The notes under the pieces: model-generated
What the model was told of the DNA's origin: nothing
Database searches by the model: none
Seen by the model: the letters and a program-made list of their open reading frames with translations, nothing else
NCBI GenBank assembly: GCA_905221605.1
Contig: CAJNDS010000529.1
Span: forward strand, 83,716-118,319
Reading direction: 5' to 3'
From: Symbiodinium natans
Taxonomy: Eukaryota; Sar; Dinophyceae; Suessiales; Symbiodiniaceae
Length of the DNA: 34,604 bases
Shown here: in pieces, positions 32,971 to 34,604 of the stretch
How the letters are laid out: every line of letters starts with the position of its first letter
Numbering within the stretch: position 1 is the stretch's first letter
Translations under genes and position numbers: made by a program

Positions 32971-33174
32971 CCATCTGCTGATGCGGCATGCACCGGCTCC
33001 CCCCAAAGTCGGCTCCCCACAAAGTCGGCTCCCCACAAGGGCACCAGCAGCTAAGAAAGGGATCTTTGCGGTTTTGGGTTCAGGGTTTAGGGTTTAGGGT
33101 TTAGGGATTAGGGTTTAGGGTTTAGGGTTTAGGGTTCCCAGAAATGCGTTCAAAAATGCCCCCCACTTTCTCAG

Positions 33175-33215
33175 GATCATGTCATGAAGAGGAATTACTC
33201 CGAGATGTGGGGATG

Positions 33216-33219
<4 letters not shown>
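33175..33219 (+). CDS. Predicted exon, unknown protein
   Basis: CACTTTCTCAG acceptor, 15 codons (DHVMKRNYSEMWGCM), then an apparent GA donor at the start of a (GA)n run. Phase 0 both ends. Joins to AILDIALFWRCGEQ in the next exon. Confidence 0.55.

Positions 33220-33246
<27 letters not shown>
33220..33246. repeat. (GA)n microsatellite
   Basis: About 13 GA units beginning at the predicted exon edge. Confidence 0.95.
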
Positions 33247-33250
<4 letters not shown>

Positions 33251-33313
33251 TTCCCCTAAACCCTAAAGCCTAAACCCTAAACCCTGAACCCTAAACCCTA
33301 AACCGTCCACGAG

Positions 33314-33355
33314 GCCATCCTGGACATCGCCCTTTTCTGGCGATGTGGGGAGCAG
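33314..33355 (+). CDS. Predicted exon, hydrophobic
   Basis: CCACGAG acceptor after CCCTAAA units, 14 codons (AILDIALFWRCGEQ), GTTCCA donor, phase 0 both ends. The frame continues open (VPASGNPGRREPG) so the exon could be longer. Confidence 0.5.
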
Positions 33356-33424
33356 GTTCCAGCTTCTGGCAATCCAGGTCGCAGAGAACCAGGTCGGATC
33401 TTCAGGGCATTGGGGTTTAGGGTT

Positions 33425-33600
33425 TAGTTAGTATTATAATCATGATTACTATGAATATTAGTATTGTTCGTGGTAGTATGAGTACTATTAGTATTTCAGT
33501 TACTGTTGCTATGATTATAACTATGATTTTTCGCATGATTATTTGCATGAGTACGATTATTGCGACGATTATGATTATTATTACTATAATGGCCTGCCTT
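33425..33600. repeat. AT-rich imperfect ATTATG-type repeat
   Basis: Degenerate ATGATTATTA / AGTACTATTAGTA units over about 170 bases. They create isoleucine-rich open frames on both strands that look like membrane helices but are compositional artefacts. Confidence 0.8.
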
Positions 33601-33802
33601 CGGGTTCCTGACATGTCTGGGCACGCCTGAGGTGCGTCTTCATCCTGTGCTGTGGGGCCGAAAAAGCTACAAGAGAAGAAGGCATCGGTCTGCATTTAGG
33701 ATCTAGGGTTTAGGGTTTAGGGTTCAGGATTTAGGGTTTAGGGTTTCGGGTTTAGGGCTTTCTGCACTTTGAAGGGTGTTCTGGCATGGACTCTTCACGC
33801 AG

Positions 33803-33858
33803 CTCATGGCACAAGCCACGAAAGGCGACACCAGGCACATTGAGTTTCAGAAGCATCT
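33803..33858 (+). CDS. Predicted penultimate exon
   Basis: TTCACGCAG acceptor, then LMAQATKGDTRHIEFQKH plus two bases to a possible GC donor (CATCT|GCCCTAAA). Phase 0 in matches 33355, phase 2 out matches 33896. The frame is also open upstream (VFWHGLFTQ from 33784). Soluble, charged segment. Confidence 0.55.
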
Positions 33859-33895
33859 GCCCTAAACCCTAAACCCTAAATCCTAAACCCTCTAG

Positions 33896-34037
33896 ACTTC
33901 AACCCTTCATGCTAAATCTTGCGGCCCCCCTCTCCCGAACTTCTCCAGAAGTCGAGGCTGGGCACCCCGGCCACTCCTTCCATCTGTCCACGGCCGAAGC
34001 AGAGGCTGAAGGGCCACTGGTTGAAGTGAAGCTGTGA
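33896..34037 (+). CDS. Predicted terminal exon with TGA stop
   Basis: CCCTCTAG acceptor, one base, then LQPFMLNLAAPLSRTSPEVE, AGHPGHSFHLSTAEAEAEGP and LVEVKL before TGA. A hydrophilic, alanine/glutamate-rich C-terminal tail. The sequence after the stop loses coding character, and family C copy 7 plus AT-rich DNA follow, consistent with a gene end. The - strand is also open (33899-34213) but lacks a protein-like profile. Confidence 0.5.
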
Positions 34038-34604
34038 ACGCTATGATTGAAAATTGTTCTCCACATTGGCTGAAAAGCCAAGAACGACTCGGGGTGTCCC
34101 GAGCCGCTTCGTTTCACTACCCGCACTCGTACAACGCCGTACGATACGGGTCGGAATAGATACTGATAGATTCCCTTATGGTCCCCCTTTAAACTGTAAG
34201 CATAGTTGTACAAAAAGAACCCCCCAAAACCCTAATTGTTCGAATTATTACGGCCCCTTTCTTATACCGCTTGACATCCTCGTGAGTGTTTTTTGGAGGG
34301 CGAATCACTGCTTTTTTCACCGCTCCGAAGGAAAAATGAGTCCGGACGGGTGAGGTTTGTAGAAGTTGTAGTATTTTTAATTTCATTCCTTTTGAAAATA
34401 AAATCATCAAGCAAGTATCCGGATGATCGTAGAATATATCAAATCTATAATGGGATTCAGCTGGGTGCATGTGGAACTTTCTTATTCTTGATATGAAACA
34501 AACCATCAATCTATATCAAAATTAGGGGGAAATCTGATGATATCTATTTTATTATCTAACCCTGAATATTCTTGATTCACGAGCAAACCCAGATTCTGAT
34601 CTTC
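34038..34604. other. 3' flank: family C copy 7 and AT-rich DNA
   Basis: About 110 bases of unique sequence after the stop, family C copy 7, then AT-rich DNA with no telomeric repeat, the only such stretch of this length in the window. ORFs here (34189-34509 -, 34293-34496 +) overlap and have no recognisable motif. Confidence 0.5.
34147..34261 (+). mobile_element. Family C element, copy 7
   Basis: GGGTCGGAATAGATACTGAT, AGATTCCCTTATGGTCCCCC and CCCCCCAAAACCCTAATTGT, then CGAATTATTACGGCCCCT. The most canonical copy, without homopolymer expansion. Confidence 0.7.

Noticed and set aside
33417-33695. Isoleucine-rich 'membrane protein' on the - strand
   Set aside because: Arises from ATTATG-type AT repeat; both strands give the same kind of frame.
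1-34604. Window as a chromosome end, because of the abundant TTTAGGG
   Set aside because: Tracts are short, occur in both orientations, are spread evenly and flank exon-like sequence. A true telomere would be one long tract in one orientation at an end.
1-34604. Dinoflagellate spliced-leader sequence or SL RNA gene
   Set aside because: I looked for CCGTAGCCATTTTGGCTC and found no match; 'CTCCGTAGC' at about 23528 does not continue correctly.
1-34604. tRNA or rRNA genes
   Set aside because: No cloverleaf-like TTCGA / A-box, B-box arrangement or conserved rRNA segment was seen by eye; a tRNAscan or Infernal run would be decisive.

Overview
The window looks like nuclear DNA of a dinoflagellate, probably of the Symbiodinium or Suessiales kind. 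Four things point there. Plant/alveolate-type telomeric heptamers (TTTAGGG, or CCCTAAA) are scattered through the whole interval in dozens of internal tracts. Coding sequence is cut into small exons of about 50-150 bases. Apparent 5' splice sites are a mix of GT, GC and GA, a known dinoflagellate trait. A stretch at 17.6-19.9 kb reads as a membrane protein family that I recall from dinoflagellate genomes (FLDKLCIAQ ... RLWCTYELAAF). No long intact ORF, rRNA, tRNA, CRISPR array or bacterial-type operon is visible. Most simple open frames are low-complexity artefacts of G/C-rich repeats.

Layout. 1-7.3 kb is dense in telomeric tracts and short foldback elements, with a few weak exon-like islands (one resembles the end of a SET domain). 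From about 7.3 kb to 34.04 kb most supported exons lie on the + strand. They form long runs in which the exit phase of one exon matches the entry phase of the next: 8705-10529, 10473-14779 extended to 15139, 16357-21623, and 32621-34037. The last run ends in a TGA. These may be one very long gene or two or three head-to-tail genes; the sequence alone does not settle this, and several junctions are missing. The best part encodes two transmembrane segments followed by the FLDK/RLWC module (16.36-19.91 kb). More hydrophobic exons follow at 21.5, 22.1, 22.6, 26.6, 27.4-27.7, 28.65, 29.7, 29.95, 30.3, 30.5, 30.75 and 31.2 kb. 34.04-34.6 kb is AT-richer 3' flank.

Introns and spacers hold several families of short elements with inverted termini (called A to I here), minisatellites, long G or C runs, and a 1.4-kb composite repeat with oppositely oriented subterminal motifs (about 20.06-21.43 kb). 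The most striking observation is that telomeric tracts behave like intron material. At least three predicted introns (12187-12247, 14565-14680, 30418-30545) are almost pure TTTAGGG repeat, with the repeat itself supplying one or both splice-site dinucleotides. Many other exons end directly at GTTTAGGG. Tracts tend to be TTTAGGG after an exon and CCCTAAA before the next one. Telomeric tracts have also inserted inside two of the foldback elements.

All exon calls were made by eye from open frame, amino-acid character, splice dinucleotides and phase. Transcript data would be needed to confirm them.
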